Of a stretch of DNA of 37,755 bases, positions 35,614 to 37,755 are shown one piece after another (position 1 is the stretch's first letter; every line of letters begins with the position of its first letter). Origin of the DNA: a virus. The stretch is taken from IMG/VR virus record IMGVR_UViG_3300036859_000158, positions 1 to 37,755 of that record, one strand, 5' to 3'. The notes beneath the pieces were generated by a model that saw only the letters and a program-made list of their open reading frames with translations, had not been told where the DNA came from and ran no database searches. A program made the position numbers and the translations under genes.

Positions 35614-35640
35614 CGCTTTTCCTATGGGCCAGACTGTCTA

Positions 35641-35695
35641 ATAAAAAGAGCGGGGGCGCCGGCCAGTCCACTGATCAGCGCCCCGCGCTCTGAGG
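35641..35695 (-). terminator. Terminator-like hairpin between the ner-like and MuA genes
   Basis: On the minus strand a GC-rich stem (AGAGCGCGGGGCGC and near-complement, one bulge) is followed by CTTTTTATTAG. It lies in the 130-bp gap after the ner-like gene and before the gene preceding MuA. In Mu the ner and transposase genes are in one transcript, so this hairpin would attenuate or separate them. Confidence 0.7.
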
Positions 35696-35742
35696 GCGAC
35701 AGGAGGGTCAGTCCAACGCCCTTGGTGCGTTCAGAGGCGGAG

Positions 35743-36045
35743 ATGGTCCATCGCGGGAAACGTGAGTTCGTCGGAGCCATCAAGGTCATGCATCAGTACC
35801 GTGAAGCGTTCGCCGCAGCGCTCCAGAGATTGGAGCGGCGCGGCGGCAGGAAGGACTGGGCGCGCTGCCTATCGCTCCTGGCCGACTATCTCGCCGAGCT
35901 GGCACATTGCAATGAGCTGTACCTATATGACGTGGCGGATCGCGTCGAGAAGATCGAGCGATGGATAGAAAGGGGGCCAAAACTGTCTTCAAGGCCAGGC
36001 GCTCGGCGTCCATTGCTCGGCGGAACTCGGTGGCCGCGATCATGA
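35743..36045 (+). CDS. Plus-strand helical protein opposite the early operon
   Basis: The ATG at 35743 lies behind AGGCGGAG; a TTG at 35722 is also in frame. The product is about 100 residues, of which the first 80 are helical with Glu, Arg and Leu (A-L-Q-R-L-E-R-R-G-G, L-A-D-Y-L-A-E-L-A-H) and GC-rich third codon positions like the phage genes. The last 20 residues look like shadow of the other strand. It runs against the early operon. Function unknown. Confidence 0.45.
   Translation: MVHRGKREFVGAIKVMHQYREAFAAALQRLERRGGRKDWARCLSLLADYLAELAHCNELYLYDVADRVEKIERWIERGPKLSSRPGARRPLLGGTRWPRS
35786..36043 (-). CDS. Short ORF coupled to ner-like gene (first part credible)
   Basis: The ATG at 36043 overlaps the ner-like stop as ATGA. 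The first 25 residues (M-I-A-A-T-E-F-R-R-A-M-D-A-E-R-L-A-L-K) look like real coding sequence; from about residue 30 the codon use and Arg/Ser/Pro-rich composition look like antisense shadow of the plus-strand gene. It may be a real gene whose 3' part was altered, or only a chance frame. Confidence 0.3.
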   Translation of the reverse strand: MIAATEFRRAMDAERLALKTVLAPFLSIARSSRRDPPRHIGTAHCNVPARRDSRPGAIGSAPSPSCRRAAPISGALRRTLHGTDA

Positions 36046-36246
36046 CGCCTTTTCCTCGGGCCAGATCTGCTCCGGGCGAAGCCCGCAGGCTGCCGCGATC
36101 GCGCGCCTGGCCCACTTCGTCTTCTTGCGCCCGTGCAGGACATTGCTGAGGTAGGGCCTTGAGACGCCCAGCCGCCTGGCGATCTTGGCGATATTAAGGT
36201 TGTGCTCTTCGCGGAGGGCCGAAATAGGAACGGAAGCGTAGCCCAT
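36040..36246 (-). CDS. Ner/Cro-like transcription regulator
   Basis: The ATG at 36246 is chosen because the upstream TTG (36264) lies inside the promoter. The 68-residue product contains an HTH: L-N-I-A-K-I-A-R-R-L-G-V-S-R-P-Y-L-S-N-V-L-H (about 16-37), similar to Cro/C1-type and Mu Ner regulators. It is the first leftward gene, divergent from the repressor, and would dampen early transcription. The -10 box ends only 7 bases before the ATG, so the transcript may be leaderless. Confidence 0.75.
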   Translation of the reverse strand: MGYASVPISALREEHNLNIAKIARRLGVSRPYLSNVLHGRKKTKWARRAIAAACGLRPEQIWPEEKAS

Positions 36247-36253
36247 GGGCGGG

Positions 36254-36288
36254 ATAATAGACAAACAGTCTATCTGTTGTCAAGGACA
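36254..36288 (-). promoter_or_regulatory. Early promoter with overlapping operator palindromes
   Basis: On the minus strand TTGACA (36278-36283) and TATTAT (36254-36259) are 18 bases apart, a good sigma-70 promoter for the early operon. The palindrome TAGACAAACAGTCTA (36258-36272) covers the -10 side and TGTCAAGGACA (36278-36288) the -35 side; an extra half-site ATAGACA follows at 36291. These are probable binding sites for the repressor and the Ner-like protein. No convincing rightward promoter was found, though the repressor must have one nearby. Confidence 0.7.
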
Positions 36289-36316
36289 AAATAGACATTT
36301 TTTCTAGTCGTGAAGT

Positions 36317-36778
36317 ATGGTGAAATATCAAGGCTTTAAGGATCGCCTGGAAGCTGCTATACGGAACAGGCGCCTAAAGAAAAAGGAGTTCGCCACCCTC
36401 GTCGGCGTGACCCCGAGAGCGTTGAGCCGCTATCTGCACAGCGAGGCGTTGCCATCTCGATTCGTCACGATGAGAATGGCTGAGCTGCTCGGCGTCACGA
36501 CGGACTGGCTACTCAACGGCAACACGTCAGGCTTGGCGGGGGATCGCATCCAGGATGTGGCGGCCGGCTATGGTACTGACGGCTCGTTCAAGGCTCGGCT
36601 CGCGGCCATCGCCGACGAGCTGACCGACGAGGAAGAGCGCCAGACAGTCATGCGATGCGCGGAGGCCTTGCGCGTCGGCCCGATGGAGATCCGCGCGCAC
36701 CTGATCAATCAGATGAAGATGGTGGAACACTTGCTCATGCTGGCCGCCAAGGAGACGCGGAAGAAAAAATCACGGTGA
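36317..36778 (+). CDS. Xre-type lysogenic repressor
   Basis: The product has 153 residues. An N-terminal HTH (K-K-E-F-A-T-L-V-G-V-T-P-R-A-L-S-R-Y at about 22-39) is followed by M-A-E-L-L-G-V-T-T-D-W-L-L-N-G, the typical Xre/CI pattern. The C-terminal half is helical, without a Ser-Lys S24 self-cleaving domain, so induction would not be by RecA-type cleavage. It lies at the early end and faces away from the ner-like gene, as the c repressor does in Mu. It is the best candidate for the immunity repressor. Confidence 0.8.
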   Translation: MVKYQGFKDRLEAAIRNRRLKKKEFATLVGVTPRALSRYLHSEALPSRFVTMRMAELLGVTTDWLLNGNTSGLAGDRIQDVAAGYGTDGSFKARLAAIADELTDEEERQTVMRCAEALRVGPMEIRAHLINQMKMVEHLLMLAAKETRKKKSR

Positions 36779-36893
36779 CGCCGACTGGACTTTTCGATAG
36801 CGGTGCTATCCGATCGGGCAGGGCTTGAATCGGCCATTTGTAAAGGACTCGTAAAGTTGCTAGTGGCACAAGTGTTGCCGGTATCTGTCGACC

Positions 36894-37277
36894 GTGGGCG
36901 AAAGACACCTGCGCTCCTGGATCGAGAAGCTCGGGCCGGCAGAGCAGAATATCATTTGGCGCTACGTCGCCCTGCTCGTGGACGGGAGCGAGCGAATCAA
37001 AACATCAATCGCCGTCGAGCTCCGCATCCTGGAGGCCTCTCTCGGTGACGATGACCCCGAGGATTCCCCTGCCGGCCAGGACGCCGCGCAACCAGCCGGG
37101 AGAAATTCCGAAGAGTGTCACCTGCGGCCAACGCACTTGGAGAAGCCTAACACCCAGGGCCCCCAAGAGACGGGTGAGTTGATCGTGGTCGGACTGATGC
37201 ACGATAAAATCAAGGGGAATTATATACTTTATTCCCTTGACAAATGTCAGGGAGTTATGTATACTGGTATTAGATAA
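36894..37277 (+). CDS. Hypothetical protein near the early end
   Basis: A GTG start gives up to 127 residues. The first 70 (L-R-S-W-I-E-K-L-G-P-A-E-Q-N-I-I-W-R-Y-V-A-L-L) are helical with phage-like codon use; the rest becomes less convincing and runs into the IS1595-type promoter. The gap from 36779 to 36893 holds no gene. The phage left end was expected in this area but no clear end motif was found. Function unknown. Confidence 0.45.
   Translation: MGERHLRSWIEKLGPAEQNIIWRYVALLVDGSERIKTSIAVELRILEASLGDDDPEDSPAGQDAAQPAGRNSEECHLRPTHLEKPNTQGPQETGELIVVGLMHDKIKGNYILYSLDKCQGVMYTGIR
37237..37265 (+). promoter_or_regulatory. Consensus promoter of the IS1595-type transposase
   Basis: TTGACA at 37237-37242 and TATACT at 37260-37265 are 17 bases apart, almost a perfect sigma-70 promoter, followed by AAGGAG at 37276-37281, 8 bases before the ATG. 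Just upstream, AAGGGGAAT and ATTCCCTT (37212-37238) form an inverted repeat overlapping the -35 box, which could be an operator or part of an IS end. Confidence 0.75.
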
Positions 37278-37289
37278 GGAGACGATACC

Positions 37290-37755
37290 ATGAACGACAA
37301 ATTGACCATTAGCACTTTCAAGCTCTTTAAGTTGTTTCCCGATCAGGAAGCCGCCCGCCTTTACTTGGACTCCCGCCTCTGGCCGAATGGAGTAATCTGT
37401 CCAGAGTGCAGGGCCGGCGAGCGGATCACTATTCGCAAAGGCGGCTTCTACCGCTGTAATGCCTGTAAGCTGGACTTCACGGTACGGACGGGTACCATCT
37501 TTGAGCGGTCGCATATTCCCCTGCACAAATGGGTCTACGCGATGTATCTCTTGGTCACGGCCCGCAAGGGCATTTCGTCGCTCCAATTGTCGAAGGAGAT
37601 CGGTGTCACCCAAAAGACCGCCTGGTTCATGCTCCATCGCCTGCGGGAAGCCTGCGGGGCTGATCTGCCGATCTTGCGAGGGACGGTCGAAGTCGATGAA
37701 ACCTATATCGGGGGAAAAGAAGCGAATAAACACGCCAGCAAGAAGCTCCGACAAG
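37290..37755 (+). CDS. IS1595-type (ISXO2-like) transposase, 5' part
   Basis: The frame is open to the window end (155 residues of a protein usually about 300). A zinc ribbon (C-P-E-C and C-N-A-C at about 37-59) is followed by an HTH (L-S-K-E-I-G-V-T-Q-K-T-A-W) and then V-E-V-D-E-T-Y-I-G-G, which holds the first catalytic Asp of the DDE core. It may belong to an IS inserted at or near the phage end, or to host sequence outside it. Confidence 0.85.
   Translation, partial: MNDKLTISTFKLFKLFPDQEAARLYLDSRLWPNGVICPECRAGERITIRKGGFYRCNACKLDFTVRTGTIFERSHIPLHKWVYAMYLLVTARKGISSLQLSKEIGVTQKTAWFMLHRLREACGADLPILRGTVEVDETYIGGKEANKHASKKLRQ

Noticed and set aside
35631-35640. AGACTGTCTA as a third repressor operator
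   Set aside because: The half-sites match but the spacing differs from the palindrome at 36258-36272, so it is not annotated as an operator.
33521-35641. 706-codon open frame on the plus strand
   Set aside because: It is antisense to the clear MuA gene; its composition is Val/Ala/Leu/Asp-rich shadow of GC-rich codons and it has no family motif.
36780-36900. Phage left end by matching the 22-bp right-end motif
   Set aside because: No copy of TCAAATAATCCTGGA or its complement was found; scattered TCCTGGA or GGCCA matches are too short.
37005-37754. 249-codon minus-strand frame at the right edge
   Set aside because: It is antisense to the IS1595-type transposase, which has clear motifs, promoter and ribosome-binding site.

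Overview
The window holds an almost complete prophage of the transposable (Mu-like) kind, written mainly on the minus strand, in a GC-rich bacterium. Its early end (repressor, ner-like gene, transposase) lies at the right of the window and its tail end at the left. The host is probably Gram-negative, because the phage carries a spanin-like lipoprotein pair and the phage end seems to interrupt a type IV prepilin-like gene at the left edge. The species cannot be named. No tRNA, rRNA or CRISPR array was seen.

Layout from the right: (i) 37.2-37.8 kb is the start of an IS1595-type transposase with its own promoter, cut by the window end; (ii) 36.0-37.3 kb is the control region, with a rightward Xre-type repressor, a leftward Ner/Cro-like regulator and a shared promoter/operator; (iii) 35.6-24.6 kb is the early/middle operon, about 30 tightly overlapping small genes: MuA-like DDE transposase, MuB-like ATPase, a transposase-derived zinc-ribbon/HTH protein, Gam-like end protector, a winged-helix protein, a minimal PolX-type nucleotidyltransferase, MazG-like and ClpX-zinc-finger-like small proteins, GemA, and a protein with homing-endonuclease-associated repeats, ending in a strong terminator at 24.54-24.59 kb; (iv) 24.5-22.4 kb is the lysis cassette (M15-type endolysin, holin-like and spanin-like membrane proteins); (v) 22.4-19.5 kb holds a Dam-type methyltransferase and the small and large terminase subunits; (vi) 19.5-10.3 kb is the head module, with a portal-MuF fusion, HK97-type protease, HK97-type major capsid protein and connector proteins; (vii) 10.0-0.35 kb is a long non-contractile tail module: two tail-tube paralogues, G/T-type chaperones, tape measure, hub, and three probable fibre or receptor-binding proteins.

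The genes describe a phage that replicates by Mu-type transposition (MuA/MuB/Gam) but packages into an HK97-type capsid with a siphovirus tail. No sheath gene and no recognisable Mor/C late activator was found.

The most unusual aspect is that four families of short palindromic or stuttering repeats, of the kind normally found between host genes, are scattered through the late region. Two lie in frame inside the portal gene, one forms the C-terminus of a small head-tail gene, and another family supplies start codons. Other points of interest are the stand-alone ClpX-like zinc-finger protein, the DDE-less IS1595-like protein beside MuB, the minimal PolX enzyme and an altered metal-ligand motif in the endolysin.
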